Of a stretch of 64,000 bases of DNA, positions 1 through 8,650 are shown in pieces; within the stretch, counting starts at the first letter, position 1; every line of letters starts with the position of its first letter. Made by a program: the position numbers and the translations under genes. The notes below the pieces were generated by a model that worked only from the letters and a program-made list of their open reading frames with translations, had not been told where the DNA came from and made no database searches. Origin of the DNA: Palleronia marisminoris (GTDB lineage: Bacteria > Pseudomonadota > Alphaproteobacteria > Rhodobacterales > Rhodobacteraceae); NCBI RefSeq assembly GCF_900172315.1, contig NZ_FWFV01000009.1:106488-170487 (forward strand). Direction: 5' to 3'.

Positions 1-2
1 CC

Positions 3-1103
3 TACTGGCTGGGCAAGAACCACGGCATCACCAACGTGGCGGTGCTGGAAAAAGGTTGGCTCGGTGGCGGCAACACGGGCCGCAACACCACGATCATCCG
101 CTCGAACTATCTGCAGGACCCGTCGGCCGCGCTGTACGAAAAGTCGCGCAGCCTCTTCGAGACGATGAGCCAGGACCTGAATTACAACGTCATGTTCTCG
201 CCCCGTGGCGTGCTGATGCTGGCCCAGACCGAGCATGAAAAGCGCGGCTACCTGCGCACCGCCCACGCCAACGCGCTGCAGGGTATCGACACGCGTTTCA
301 TCGGGCCGAAAGAGGTCAAGGAGATCTGCCCGATCATGAACACCGAAGGGCCGCGCTATCCGGTCCTAGGCGGTTTGTGGCAAAAGCGCGCCGGCACCGC
401 CCGCCACGACGCCGTCGCCTGGGGCTATGCGCGCGCCTGCTCGGACATGGGCATGGACATCATCGAACAGTGCGAGGTGACGGGCGTCACCCGCGACGGC
501 GGCAAGGTCACCGGCGTCGACACCACGCGCGGCCGGATCGCCACCGACAAGATGGGCATCGTCGTCGCGGGGCATTCGGGTCGCCTGGCCGAAATGGCCG
601 GCTTCCGCCTTCCCATCGAATCCGTGCCGCTGCAGGCGTTGGTCTCCGAGCCGATCAAGCCCTGCATGGATATCGTCGTGATGGCCAACACCGTCCACGG
701 CTATCTCAGCCAGTCCGACAAGGGCGAGATGGTGATCGGCGGGGGCACCGATGCCTACAACGCCTACACCCAGCGCGGCAGCTTCCACCATATCGAGGAA
801 ACCGTGCGCTCGCTGATCGAGATCTTCCCCATGATCTCGCGTCTGAAGATGCTGCGCCAGTGGGGCGGCATCGTGGACATGACCGGCGACCGCTCGCCCA
901 TCCTGTCGAAGACGCCCGTGGACGGCATCTTCATCAACTGCGGCTGGGGCACGGGCGGCTTCAAGGCCACCCCCGGCTCGGGCTTCGCCTTCGCCGAACT
1001 GATGGCCACCGGGAAAAGCCCCCTGACCGACGCCTTCTCGCTGGACCGCTTCCGCGAAGGCCGCTTCATCGACGAGAGCGTCGCGGCGGGGGTGGCGCAT
1101 TGA
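3..1103 (+). CDS. soxB: Sarcosine oxidase beta subunit (5' end outside window)
   Basis: Beta subunit of heterotetrameric sarcosine oxidase, which oxidatively demethylates sarcosine to glycine, passing the methyl group to tetrahydrofolate and producing H2O2. The reading frame is open from base 3, with sarcosine-oxidase-like residues (YWLGKNHGI) before the first possible start at 36, so the gene begins upstream and roughly 50 N-terminal residues are missing. The segment GWLGGGNTGRNTT matches the FAD-binding region, and RHDAVAWGYAR (His codon at 405-407) matches the histidine that carries covalent FMN in this family. The C-terminal glycine-rich stretch CGWGTGGFKATPG is typical of DAO-fold oxidases. 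It leads the soxBDAG operon, with soxD 43 bases downstream. Identification is very secure; only the start is unseen. Confidence 0.96.
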   Translation, partial: YWLGKNHGITNVAVLEKGWLGGGNTGRNTTIIRSNYLQDPSAALYEKSRSLFETMSQDLNYNVMFSPRGVLMLAQTEHEKRGYLRTAHANALQGIDTRFIGPKEVKEICPIMNTEGPRYPVLGGLWQKRAGTARHDAVAWGYARACSDMGMDIIEQCEVTGVTRDGGKVTGVDTTRGRIATDKMGIVVAGHSGRLAEMAGFRLPIESVPLQALVSEPIKPCMDIVVMANTVHGYLSQSDKGEMVIGGGTDAYNAYTQRGSFHHIEETVRSLIEIFPMISRLKMLRQWGGIVDMTGDRSPILSKTPVDGIFINCGWGTGGFKATPGSGFAFAELMATGKSPLTDAFSLDRFREGRFIDESVAAGVAH

Positions 1104-1146
1104 CTGCCCTGCGCCCGAAAGACGGCCTCACCACCAAGGGGTTTCC

Positions 1147-1494
1147 ATGCTGATCCTCCACTGCCCCTATTGCGGCGTCGATGCCGACGAGACCGAGCTT
1201 TCCCCCGGCGGCGAGGCGCACCTGACGCGCCACGGACCGGGCTCGGACGACACCGATTTCGAAAGCTACCTCTTCATGCGCGAGAACCCAAAGGGTCCCC
1301 AATTCGAGCGGTGGCGCCACGCCATGGGCTGCGGCAAGTGGTTCCACGCCGCCCGCCACACGGTCACCATGCAGGTCTTCGGCACCTATCCCGCGCAGAC
1401 CCAGAGGCCCCCGCAGGAGATCCTCGACCGGATTTCGGCCGCCCAACCCGGTTGGCGCTGGCGCGATCTGGGCGACGAAGGACAGCGCGCATGA
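1147..1494 (+). CDS. soxD: Sarcosine oxidase delta subunit
   Basis: A 115-residue zinc-binding small subunit of heterotetrameric sarcosine oxidase. The N-terminus has CPYC (C6, C9), and the later WRHAMGCGKWF segment supplies a histidine and a cysteine (H58, C62), giving the expected Zn ligand set. It stabilises the alpha/beta/gamma/delta complex and is not itself catalytic. The ATG at 1147 follows an AAGGGG ribosome-binding stretch. Its TGA overlaps the soxA start in an ATGA junction at 1491-1494, which indicates translational coupling. Length and motif spacing are normal for the family. Confidence 0.96.
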   Translation: MLILHCPYCGVDADETELSPGGEAHLTRHGPGSDDTDFESYLFMRENPKGPQFERWRHAMGCGKWFHAARHTVTMQVFGTYPAQTQRPPQEILDRISAAQPGWRWRDLGDEGQRA

Positions 1495-4442
1495 CCAGCT
1501 ATCGCCTGACGACCCCTGGCCGCCGCATCGTGCGCGGCCGCCGCCTGAACTTCACCTTCGACGGCAAGCCGCACGAGGGGCTGCATGGCGACACGATCGC
1601 CTCGGCGCTGATGGCGGGCGGTCGCACCCTGATGGGTCGGTCATTCAAGTACCACCGCCCCCGCGGCCCCGTCACCGCCGGCCACGAAGAGCCGAACGCC
1701 CTCGTCGGCACCGGCACCGGATCCCGGTTCGAGCCCAACCAGCGCGCCACCACCACGCGCCTCCACGAAGGACTGCGCGCCACCTCGCAGAACCGCTGGC
1801 CGACGCTCGATCACGACATCGGCGCGATCAACTCGCGGCTCTCGCGCTTTCTGCCCGCCGGGTTCTACTACAAGACCTTCACCTGGCCCGCCGCCTTCTG
1901 GGAGAAAGTCTACGAGCCCATCATCCGTCGCTCCGCCGGCCTCGGCCGCCCGCCCGAAGGGCCGGACGCGGACCGCTACGAGCACTTCTATGCCCATTGC
2001 GACCTGGCCGTCGTCGGTGGCGGTGTCGCGGGGATCGCCGCCGCGCTGAAGGCGGCGCGCGAGGGCAAGCGTGTCCTGTTGTTGGAGCAGGACACGCTCT
2101 GGGGCGGGCGCAGCATCACGGACGGCACCATGATGGAAGGCGAGGCGCCCGCCGACTGGACCGCCGCACGCATCGCCGAGCTCGAGGGGATGGAGAACGT
2201 CACCCTGCGCCTGAACCTGCAGGGCTCGGGCGTCTACGACCATGGCTACCTGACGGCCTACGAGTGGGTGGCCGAGGATCGCCCCGGCGCCGACGCCCCC
2301 CGTCACCGCCTCTGGCGCATCCGAGCCGGCCACATCATCACCGCCACCGGCGCGATCGAGCGTCCGTTGCCGTTCGCCGGCAACGACATACCGGGGGTCA
2401 TGCTCGCCTCGGCCGTGCGCGACTATGTCAGCGACTACGCGGTGACGCCCGGCCGCCGGGTGATCATCGTCACGAACAATGACGACGCCTACCGCACCGC
2501 GCTGGCGCTTCTCGACGCCGGCGTGACGGTCCCGCTTGTCGTCGACGCCCGCCACGAGGCTGCTGGCGAACTGGCCCGGCAGGTCCGGGACCGCGGCGTC
2601 GAGATAGCGACCGCGTCCGGCATCACTGCCGAAGGCGGCAAGGAGGTTACAGGCGTCCGGGTGGTCGACATCGCCGGGAACGGCTCGGGCGGTCGGCTGG
2701 TCCGCTGCGACGCGATCGCCATGTCGGGCGGCTGGTCGCCGGTTCCGCACCTGTGGTCCCATTGCGGCGGCAAGCTTCTGTGGGATGACGCGCAAGGCTT
2801 CTTCTACCCCGATCCCGACCGTCCGCCGCTTGGCGCTGACGGGATGGGCATGGTCTCGGCGGTGGGGGCGGCTGCGGGGGATCTGACGCTTTCCCGTGCC
2901 GGTCTTCGACAGGACTCCAAGGGCTCCCTCACGGAACAGCCGACGCGGCCCGTCTGGGTGATGCCGGAGGGTGCTGGCCCGGATCTGCGGGCGAAGATGT
3001 TCCTCGACTACCAGAACGACGTGAAGGTCACTGACGTGCAGCTCGCGGCACGCGAAGGCTTCGTCAGCGTGGAGCATGCAAAGCGCTACACGACGCTCGG
3101 CATGGCGACGGATCAGGGTAAGCTCAGCAACATCAACGGACTGGCTGTGCTTTCGGCACAAGTCGGCAACTCGATCCCGCAGGTCGGGACCACCACCTTC
3201 CGGCCTCCCTACGTCCCGATATCGATGGGATCGATCGCGGGAGCGGCCCGCGGCGACATCTTCCAGCCCCTCCGTCGAACGCCGCTGCACGACTGGCACG
3301 AAGCGCGCGGCACCCGGTGGGAACCGGTCGGCCACTGGCGGCGCCCCTTCTGCTATCCGCGGGCCGGCGAAGATCCCCACGCGGCGGTGATGCGCGAGGT
3401 GAAGAACGCAAGGCAAACCCTTGGATTGCTGGATGCTTCCACGCTGGGAAAGATCGTAGTGAAGGGCCCGGATGCGGGTCGGTTCCTCGATCTGCTCTAC
3501 ACGAACATGATGAGTACCCTGAAGGTCGGCCGCTGTCGCTACGGGCTCATGTGCTCGGAAAACGGCTTCCTGATGGATGACGGCGTGGTTGCCCGCCTGA
3601 CCGAGGACACCTTCCTGTGCCACACGACCAGCGGCGGGGCGGACCGCATCCACGCGCATATGGAGGAATGGCTGCAGACCGAATGGTGGGACATGCAGGT
3701 CTATGTCGCCAACATCACCGAGCAATGGGCGCAGATCGCCGTCGTGGGGCCAAATGCCCGCAAGGTGCTGGAAAAGCTGGGAGGAATGGACCTTTCAAGG
3801 GATGCGCTGCCCTTCATGGCCTGGGCCGAGGGCGAGATCGCCGGGCTTCCGGCGCGAGTCTTCCGCATCTCGTTCTCGGGCGAGCTGAGTTACGAGATCG
3901 CGGTTTCTGCCAACCATGGCAAGGCACTGTGGGACAAACTTCTGAGCGCAGGTGAAGAGTTCGGAGTAATGCCTTACGGGACCGAGGCCTTGCACGTCCT
4001 CCGCGCGGAAAAGGGCTTCATCATGATCGGGGACGAAAGCGACGGCACCGTGATCCCGCAGGATCTGGGGCTCGGCTGGGCGATCTCGAAGAGGAAGGAC
4101 GACTACATCGGCAAGCGCGCGCAGGAGCGGGTTCACATGACCGACCCGAAGCGCTGGAAGCTGGTGGGACTTCAGACTCTGGACGGCAGCGTCCTGCCGG
4201 ACGGGGCCTATGCGGTCGCCGAGGGCACCAACGAGAATGGGCAGCGCAACACCCAGGGCCGCGTGACCTCGACCTACCATTCCCCGACGCTTGGCCACGG
4301 GATCGCGATGGGGTTGGTGCTGAACGGACCGGACCGGATGGGTGAGGTTCTCGACTTCCCCGGCACCGACAGCACGGTCCACAAGGCCCGAATTTGCGAC
4401 CCGGTCTTCTATGACAAGGAAGGGGCCAAGCAGGATGTCTGA
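1491..4442 (+). CDS. soxA: Sarcosine oxidase alpha subunit
   Basis: A 983-residue alpha subunit carrying the NAD-binding and folate-binding parts of sarcosine oxidase. Residues about 15-100 form the ferredoxin-like N-terminal domain, which lacks cluster cysteines as expected here. A dinucleotide-binding motif VVGGGVAGIAAAL lies near residue 173, inside a pyridine-nucleotide oxidoreductase domain. From about residue 596 the protein is a GcvT-type aminomethyltransferase domain, which binds tetrahydrofolate and accepts the methyl carbon. The frame is open further upstream, but the ATG at 1491 is chosen because it overlaps the soxD stop and begins the conserved TSYRLTTPGRR segment. The end overlaps soxG by 8 bases. 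Very secure. Confidence 0.97.
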   Translation: MTSYRLTTPGRRIVRGRRLNFTFDGKPHEGLHGDTIASALMAGGRTLMGRSFKYHRPRGPVTAGHEEPNALVGTGTGSRFEPNQRATTTRLHEGLRATSQNRWPTLDHDIGAINSRLSRFLPAGFYYKTFTWPAAFWEKVYEPIIRRSAGLGRPPEGPDADRYEHFYAHCDLAVVGGGVAGIAAALKAAREGKRVLLLEQDTLWGGRSITDGTMMEGEAPADWTAARIAELEGMENVTLRLNLQGSGVYDHGYLTAYEWVAEDRPGADAPRHRLWRIRAGHIITATGAIERPLPFAGNDIPGVMLASAVRDYVSDYAVTPGRRVIIVTNNDDAYRTALALLDAGVTVPLVVDARHEAAGELARQVRDRGVEIATASGITAEGGKEVTGVRVVDIAGNGSGGRLVRCDAIAMSGGWSPVPHLWSHCGGKLLWDDAQGFFYPDPDRPPLGADGMGMVSAVGAAAGDLTLSRAGLRQDSKGSLTEQPTRPVWVMPEGAGPDLRAKMFLDYQNDVKVTDVQLAAREGFVSVEHAKRYTTLGMATDQGKLSNINGLAVLSAQVGNSIPQVGTTTFRPPYVPISMGSIAGAARGDIFQPLRRTPLHDWHEARGTRWEPVGHWRRPFCYPRAGEDPHAAVMREVKNARQTLGLLDASTLGKIVVKGPDAGRFLDLLYTNMMSTLKVGRCRYGLMCSENGFLMDDGVVARLTEDTFLCHTTSGGADRIHAHMEEWLQTEWWDMQVYVANITEQWAQIAVVGPNARKVLEKLGGMDLSRDALPFMAWAEGEIAGLPARVFRISFSGELSYEIAVSANHGKALWDKLLSAGEEFGVMPYGTEALHVLRAEKGFIMIGDESDGTVIPQDLGLGWAISKRKDDYIGKRAQERVHMTDPKRWKLVGLQTLDGSVLPDGAYAVAEGTNENGQRNTQGRVTSTYHSPTLGHGIAMGLVLNGPDRMGEVLDFPGTDSTVHKARICDPVFYDKEGAKQDV

Positions 4443-4995
4443 CCTTCAAAGTGCGCTGCAGGGTGCACGGTTTGACGGCTATGTTTCGGTGTTCGAGGCG
4501 CAACCGGCCGGGATGATCCAGTTGCGGGCCGATCTGGCCGAGGATGCGGTTGCGCATGCCGTGCATCGGGCCACCGGGGCGACCATCCCGCAGCCTCTGG
4601 GGCTGTCCACCGGGGATCGCGGCGAAGCCCTCTGGATGGCGCCGGACGAGCTGTTGCTCCGCGTGTTGACGGACGCCATTCCTGAGCTGCTGGCCGACGT
4701 TCAGGACGACCTGCGGGATCATCATCACCTGGCGTTGGACGTCAGCGCCATGCGCACCGAAATCCGCGTCGAAGGGGCGGCAGTTCGCGAGGTCCTGGCC
4801 AAGGTGACGCCGGTGGATATGGAAACGCTGAAGCCCGGCACGGTGAGGCGCACGCGCCTTGCGCAGGTGGCCGCGGCCATCTGGCTATCGAACGACGAAA
4901 CCGCCCATGTCCTGTGCTTTCGCTCGGTCGCGACCTACGTGTTCGACGTGCTTTCCGTCAGTGCACGAAAAGGCGGGGAAGTCGGCGCGTTCTGA
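4435..4995 (+). CDS. soxG: Sarcosine oxidase gamma subunit
   Basis: A 186-residue gamma subunit, homologous to a fragment of the GcvT fold, completing the soxBDAG operon. The start at 4435 lies inside the end of soxA (8-base overlap) and gives the usual SDLQSALQ opening; an earlier in-frame start at 4342 would overlap soxA by about 100 bases and is rejected. The protein helps assemble the complex and line the tunnel between active sites; it has no catalytic motif of its own. Assignment rests mainly on operon position, length and family-like segments such as RLAQVAAAIWLS near the middle. Gamma subunits are the least conserved part of the complex. Confidence 0.93.
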   Translation: MSDLQSALQGARFDGYVSVFEAQPAGMIQLRADLAEDAVAHAVHRATGATIPQPLGLSTGDRGEALWMAPDELLLRVLTDAIPELLADVQDDLRDHHHLALDVSAMRTEIRVEGAAVREVLAKVTPVDMETLKPGTVRRTRLAQVAAAIWLSNDETAHVLCFRSVATYVFDVLSVSARKGGEVGAF

Positions 4996-5091
4996 GGGTT
5001 TCCCGGCGCGTCGGGCGCTCTAGATCACGCATCAGCGAGCGGTCCGACCCGCGGATCGCCGCCCGAAATTTCCAATGACGGAGGGCCTCAC

Positions 5092-5691
5092 ATGGCTTTC
5101 GAACTGCCAGATCTGCCGTATTCCCACGACGCGCTTGCCGACAAGGGCATGAGCCGCGAGACGCTGGAATACCATCACGACATTCACCACAAGGCCTACG
5201 CCGACAAGACGGCCGACATGGTCTCCGGCTCCGAGTGGGAAGGCAAATCCATCAAGGAGATCATCAAGGGCACCTACGACAAGGGCGCCGTGGCGCAGTC
5301 GGGCCTGTTCAACAACGCGTCGCAATACTGGAACCACAACCAGTTCTGGAACTGGATGACGCCGGGCGAAAGCAAGATGCCGTCCGAGGTCGAGAGCGCT
5401 CTGACCGACAGCTTCGGCTCGGTCGACAAGTTCAAGGAAGAGTTCTCGACCAAGGGCGGCGGTCAGTTCGGCTCGGGCTGGGTGTGGCTCGTGAAGGATA
5501 CCGATGGTTCGCTGAAGGTCACCTCGACCGAGAACGGCGTGAACCCGGTCTGCTTCAACCAGACGGCGCTGCTGGGCTGCGACGTGTGGGAGCATTCCTA
5601 CTACATCGACTTCCGCAACAAGCGTCCGGCCTACCTGTCGAACTTCCTCGAGAAGCTCGCCAATTGGGAAGATGTCGCGTCGCGCATGTGA
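5092..5691 (+). CDS. sodB: Superoxide dismutase (Fe/Mn)
   Basis: A 199-residue iron/manganese superoxide dismutase converting superoxide to oxygen and H2O2 in the cytoplasm. The metal ligands can be placed: H28 in EYHHDIHHKAY, H82 in the QYWNHNQFW segment, and D164/H168 in CDVWEHSYYIDF. Length is normal. A GGAGGG ribosome-binding sequence sits just before the ATG. A strong hairpin with a T run follows at 5719-5744, so the gene is probably a single transcript unit. Its position after sarcosine oxidase, an H2O2 producer, may be coincidence. Fe rather than Mn is inferred from usual family usage, not proven by sequence. Confidence 0.96.
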   Translation: MAFELPDLPYSHDALADKGMSRETLEYHHDIHHKAYADKTADMVSGSEWEGKSIKEIIKGTYDKGAVAQSGLFNNASQYWNHNQFWNWMTPGESKMPSEVESALTDSFGSVDKFKEEFSTKGGGQFGSGWVWLVKDTDGSLKVTSTENGVNPVCFNQTALLGCDVWEHSYYIDFRNKRPAYLSNFLEKLANWEDVASRM

Positions 5692-5718
5692 CCCGGCTTC
5701 GGAATTTACATCGCAACT

Positions 5719-5744
5719 GGCCGGTCCTTCGGGGCCGGCCTTTT
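5719..5744 (+). terminator. Rho-independent terminator after sodB
   Basis: A 9-bp stem (one G-T pair) built from GGCCGGTCC and GGGCCGGCC around a TTCG tetraloop, followed directly by TTTT. It lies 27 bases after the sodB stop, a classic intrinsic terminator. Confidence 0.85.
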
Positions 5745-5766
5745 GCGTCGGATGATGGAGGAACGG

Positions 5767-6072
5767 ATGGTCATCGAAATGGAGCCGCTAGACGCCGAGG
5801 TGCTGGCGCTGCTGCGCGCGCCGATGCGGATGCCGCAGGGCATGGCGTTTCAGCCGATCTCGGCCGAGGCGGCGTTGGACGACAGCGCGGGGTTCCGGTT
5901 GGTGGGCTCGCTGGTGCTGGCTGATGCCGCGTCGAGCGAGGCGGCGGCGCAATGGCTGTGGGACCGCGTCGAAGACGCCGCGCCTCTGATCATCAAGGTC
6001 GGTGGCACGAAGGCCCGCGTGGGCGAGCCGGCGGCGCTGGCGTGGCTGATCGACCGCGCGCGGTCAGTCTGA
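5767..6072 (+). CDS. Small hypothetical protein
   Basis: A 101-residue protein of unknown function, opening MVIEMEPLDAEVLALL and ending in AALAWLIDRARSV. It contains [11 protein letters not shown] hydrophobic stretches but no signal peptide, metal motif or domain that I can name. The start at 5767 is preferred because GGAGG lies 5 bases upstream; a TTG at 5743 and ATGs at 5752/5755 are also in frame, but the TTG falls in the sodB terminator. It precedes a small hydrophilic protein and a host-attachment-type protein on the same strand. No function is proposed. Confidence 0.6.
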   Translation: MVIEMEPLDAEVLALLRAPMRMPQGMAFQPISAEAALDDSAGFRLVGSLVLADAASSEAAAQWLWDRVEDAAPLIIKVGGTKARVGEPAALAWLIDRARSV

Positions 6073-6098
6073 GGAACTCAGCCTCGACCCCACGGGTT
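6073..6098 (+). promoter_or_regulatory. Possible EcfG-type general stress promoter
   Basis: GGAAC at 6073-6077 is followed after 17 bases by GGTT at 6095-6098, close to the GGAAC-N16/17-CGTT pattern of the alphaproteobacterial EcfG sigma factor. It sits 35 bases upstream of the ATG at 6133. The same GGAAC-N17-GGTT arrangement occurs before the PRC-barrel gene at 23092. Confidence 0.4.
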
Positions 6099-6132
6099 TC
6101 CTTCTGGACACCTTACGAGAAGGAGGCTGACG

Positions 6133-6384
6133 ATGGCCGAGAGAAAGAGATCGAAGGACGGCTCGAGCGACACCGAGAAGTTCGTGGATGACGCTGTCGA
6201 GACGCCGAGCCAAGGTGGTCGCTCGGACGGCAACCTCGAGCGGAACGTCGGGACCCGTGATGAAGGTCGCCAAGCCGAACACGGCGAGGGCACGACCCGG
6301 GTCACCAAGTCCGACGAAGAGGGCGACGGCAACCTGGGGGGGCTGCACGGCACCGGCGAAGACGACGACGGAAAGGGGAGCTGA
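6133..6384 (+). CDS. Small very hydrophilic protein, possibly stress related
   Basis: An 83-residue protein made almost entirely of charged and small residues (rich in Glu, Asp, Gly, Lys, Arg, Thr), with no hydrophobic segment and probably little fixed structure. It opens with AERKRSKDGSSDTEKF and ends with GTGEDDDGKGS. A strong AAGGAGG ribosome-binding site at 6119-6125 supports translation. It is followed after one base by the host-attachment-type gene, so the two are probably co-transcribed, and a possible EcfG promoter lies upstream. No domain is recognised; its composition resembles desiccation- or stress-induced hydrophilic proteins, but that is only an inference. Confidence 0.65.
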   Translation: MAERKRSKDGSSDTEKFVDDAVETPSQGGRSDGNLERNVGTRDEGRQAEHGEGTTRVTKSDEEGDGNLGGLHGTGEDDDGKGS

Positions 6385-6385
6385 G

Positions 6386-6844
6386 ATGGGCGCGAAACTG
6401 TCCAAAGGAACCTGGGTGTTGATCGCGGATGGCGAGAAGGCGCTGGTTCTCGAGAACCAGACGGACCACGAGAACCCGTATCTTACCGTCCTGTCGAAGG
6501 AAGAGCAGGAGAACCCGCCCGATCGCGAGCAGTCCGCAAACCGGCGGGGCCGCTTCAACGACGGCCCCAGCGTCCATCGTTCGGCTGTCGAAGACACGGA
6601 CTGGCACCAGCTTGCCAAGGACCGTTTCGCGGATGACTTGGCGGAGATGCTCTACAAGAAGGCCCACAAGGGGGCGTTCAAGGACATCGTTCTGGTCGCG
6701 GCGCCCGGAGTGCTCGGCGAACTGCGCAACAAGATCCACAAGGAAGTCGAGCAGAAGGTGATCGCCGAGGTCCCGAAGACCCTGACGAACCACAACCTCG
6801 ACGATATCGAGAAGGTGCTGAAGCACGAGCTCGACACCGCCTGA
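6386..6844 (+). CDS. Host attachment protein family (PF10116-like)
   Basis: A 152-residue cytoplasmic protein of the family named after a Rhizobiaceae attachment factor, now thought related to archaeo-eukaryotic release-factor-like folds. Family hallmarks visible here are the opening KGTWVLIADGEKALVL, the central GRFNDGPSVHRSAVEDTDWH block, and VLVAAPGVLGELR followed by EVPKTLTNH. The frame extends upstream, but ATG 6386 begins the conserved N-terminus and follows the previous gene by one base with an AGGGGAG ribosome-binding site. Molecular role is not established; in many alphaproteobacteria such genes sit among stress-response genes. Family assignment is secure, function is not. Confidence 0.85.
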   Translation: MGAKLSKGTWVLIADGEKALVLENQTDHENPYLTVLSKEEQENPPDREQSANRRGRFNDGPSVHRSAVEDTDWHQLAKDRFADDLAEMLYKKAHKGAFKDIVLVAAPGVLGELRNKIHKEVEQKVIAEVPKTLTNHNLDDIEKVLKHELDTA

Positions 6845-6853
6845 GGAAGCGAG

Positions 6854-6881
6854 ACGGCGCGCCTTGGTGGCGCGCCGTTTT
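6854..6881 (+). terminator. Intrinsic terminator after the host-attachment gene
   Basis: A perfect 10-bp stem ACGGCGCGCC / GGCGCGCCGT with a 5-base loop, followed by TTTT. It separates this plus-strand unit from the convergent phosphoribosyltransferase gene that ends at 6892. Confidence 0.85.
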
Positions 6882-6891
6882 CATGTCCGGC

Positions 6892-7413
6892 TCAGTCGGT
6901 GCCGCGATAGGGTGGCACGTATTGCAGCCCCATGTCCCACGGGAAGAAGATCCACGTGTCCTGGCTGACTTCCGTGACGTAGGTATCGACCTGTGGCCGG
7001 CCCTTCGGCTTGGCGTAGACCGTGGCGAAATGGGCCTTCGGGAAAGCGGCGCGGACGACTTCCAGCGTCCGGCCCGAGTCCACCAGGTCGTCCACGATCA
7101 GCACGCCCTTACCGTCGCCCATCAGCTCGACGTCTGGGCTTTTCAGCACGCGGGCTTCGGCCTGCGACTGGTGCTCGTAGCTTTTGACGCTGATCGTATC
7201 GACGATGCGGATATCCAGCTCGCGCGCGACGATCATCGCGGGGGCCATGCCGCCGCGGGTGATGGCGACCACGGCGCGCCAGCCGCCGCCGCGCTCGCCG
7301 GCCTCACCCTCGGGGCCGACCCCGTCGAGGCGCCAGGCAAGGGCGCGAGCATCGCGGTGAAGCTGGTCCCAGCTGACGTGGAAGCCTTTTTCGTGGGGGA
7401 GGCGGTCGGTCAT
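6892..7413 (-). CDS. gpt: Xanthine/guanine phosphoribosyltransferase
   Basis: A 173-residue type I phosphoribosyltransferase that joins PRPP to xanthine or guanine, recovering purine nucleotides. The PRPP-binding motif [14 protein letters not shown] is intact in the C-terminal half, and the [15 protein letters not shown] loop matches XGPRT proteins. The C-terminal [18 protein letters not shown] ending is typical of bacterial Gpt, including the WxxFPW substrate-lid region. It starts 17 bases after the LysE-family gene on the same strand, so it is probably the last gene of a fabI-lysE-lysE-gpt transcript. The purine preference is by family likeness. Confidence 0.9.
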   Translation of the reverse strand: MTDRLPHEKGFHVSWDQLHRDARALAWRLDGVGPEGEAGERGGGWRAVVAITRGGMAPAMIVARELDIRIVDTISVKSYEHQSQAEARVLKSPDVELMGDGKGVLIVDDLVDSGRTLEVVRAAFPKAHFATVYAKPKGRPQVDTYVTEVSQDTWIFFPWDMGLQYVPPYRGTD

Positions 7414-7429
7414 AGCGGTCTCCTTGATG

Positions 7430-8044
7430 TCAGCCGAGCGCGACTTTCACGCCGAGTGCGCCCAGTATGGTGCCCATCCCCCGGTCGAGCCACGACTTCG
7501 CGTGCCCATAGATCGCTCGCGGCCGGGACAGCGAGAACACGCGGGCGGTGAAGAGATACCAGAGCGTCTCGACCCAGAGGATGTTGAACAGGATCAGCGC
7601 CTTGACGTCCCAACCCGCGTCGGGCGGGACGAGGCCGACGAAGACGGCGCCGAAGAAGATGGCGGGCTTGGGGTTCGCGAGTTGCGTTACCACCCCCAGC
7701 CGAATGGCCGAAAGCGTCCCCCGCGGTGGCACGTCGGGGGCGACCTGCGGCATGGGCTCGTCCGCATGGCGCCACATCTTGAAGGCCAGCCACAAGAGGA
7801 ACAGCCCCCCGCCGATCTTCAGCACGAGGAACAGCGGCGGCAGGACCTCGAACAGCAGCGCCAGTCCGGCAAGGGCGGCGAAGGCCCAAAGCGCGGCACC
7901 GATCCCGAAGCCGAGCGCCAGCCCGGCTGCCGGCCGGAAGCCTTCGGTGGCGGCTGTGCGGATGGACAGCACGAAGGAAGGACCGGGCGATATCGCCGCC
8001 AGCAGGTGCGCCAAGGCGACGCCTATGATCGCGACGACGCTCAT
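7430..8044 (-). CDS. LysE/RhtB-family amino acid exporter (second of a pair)
   Basis: A 204-residue inner-membrane exporter of the LysE family with about six hydrophobic segments. The family signature [15 protein letters not shown] is near the N-terminus and the [14 protein letters not shown] motif is in the middle. The start at 8044 overlaps the stop of the preceding LysE paralogue in an ATGA junction; longer in-frame extensions run antisense-like into that gene and are rejected. Substrate is unknown (homoserine, threonine, lysine and other amino acids are known for the family). The side-by-side pair could act as two separate exporters or a heteromer. Confidence 0.88.
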   Translation of the reverse strand: MSVVAIIGVALAHLLAAISPGPSFVLSIRTAATEGFRPAAGLALGFGIGAALWAFAALAGLALLFEVLPPLFLVLKIGGGLFLLWLAFKMWRHADEPMPQVAPDVPPRGTLSAIRLGVVTQLANPKPAIFFGAVFVGLVPPDAGWDVKALILFNILWVETLWYLFTARVFSLSRPRAIYGHAKSWLDRGMGTILGALGVKVALG

Positions 8045-8649
8045 GCCCGCGAGAACAGCAGCTTGAGGCCGAGCGTGGCAAGCACGATGCCGGCGAACCG
8101 GTCGAGCGCCGTCTTCGCGCCAAGATATGCCGCGCGCGCGGCGGGGCGGGACAGGGCGGTGGCGAGGATCGTGTAGAACGCGACCTCGATGGCAAGGTGG
8201 TTGAGCACGATTGCCCCCATGGCAGTGGGGGACAGGTCGGCGGGGAAGATGACGATCAGGACGGCGGCGGCGAAGAGCACCGATTTCGGGTTCGCCAGGT
8301 TGATCGCCGCCCCACGCAGGATCGCCCGGCCCGCCCGCACGGGGTGGGCGGCGGCCAACGGGGCGCGGGCGTCGCGCCAGGTCGTCCAGGCCACCCACAG
8401 AAGGTAGAGCGCGCCGCCGATCTTCAGCGCGCCGTAGGCAAACGGGACAAGGGCGAAGACCCGGTCGAGGCCCAGCAGCGCCAGCCCCGTCCACATCGCC
8501 GCCACCACGCCCAGCCCGATCCCGGTCAGGATGCCCGCCCGTCTGCCTTCGACGATCGACACCCGCAGCGCATAGATCAGCGCCGGCCCGGGCGAGAGGA
8601 TGGCGGCCGCGAGGGTCGCGTTGAAGGCGATGAGGTGGGCGAGCTCCAC
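8041..8649 (-). CDS. LysE/RhtB-family amino acid exporter (first of a pair)
   Basis: A 202-residue LysE-type exporter with the signature ILSPGPALIYALR near residue 17 and INLANPKSVLFAAAVL in the middle, plus about six membrane spans. It begins with GTG at 8649, one base from the fabI stop region, and ends in an ATGA overlap with the next LysE paralogue. The two paralogues share the general motif order but are clearly diverged, so the duplication is not recent. Substrate is not predictable from the sequence. Confidence 0.88.
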   Translation of the reverse strand: MELAHLIAFNATLAAAILSPGPALIYALRVSIVEGRRAGILTGIGLGVVAAMWTGLALLGLDRVFALVPFAYGALKIGGALYLLWVAWTTWRDARAPLAAAHPVRAGRAILRGAAINLANPKSVLFAAAVLIVIFPADLSPTAMGAIVLNHLAIEVAFYTILATALSRPAARAAYLGAKTALDRFAGIVLATLGLKLLFSRA

Positions 8650-8650
8650 G

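Noticed and set aside
1641..3725. 694-codon open frame opposite soxA
   Set aside because: It is an antisense shadow of a well-supported gene, with biased composition and no recognised domain; long antisense frames are common at this GC content.
5743..5766. Upstream TTG start for the small gene at 5767
   Set aside because: It lies inside the T run of the sodB terminator and lacks a ribosome-binding site, while 5767 has GGAGG at 5 bases.
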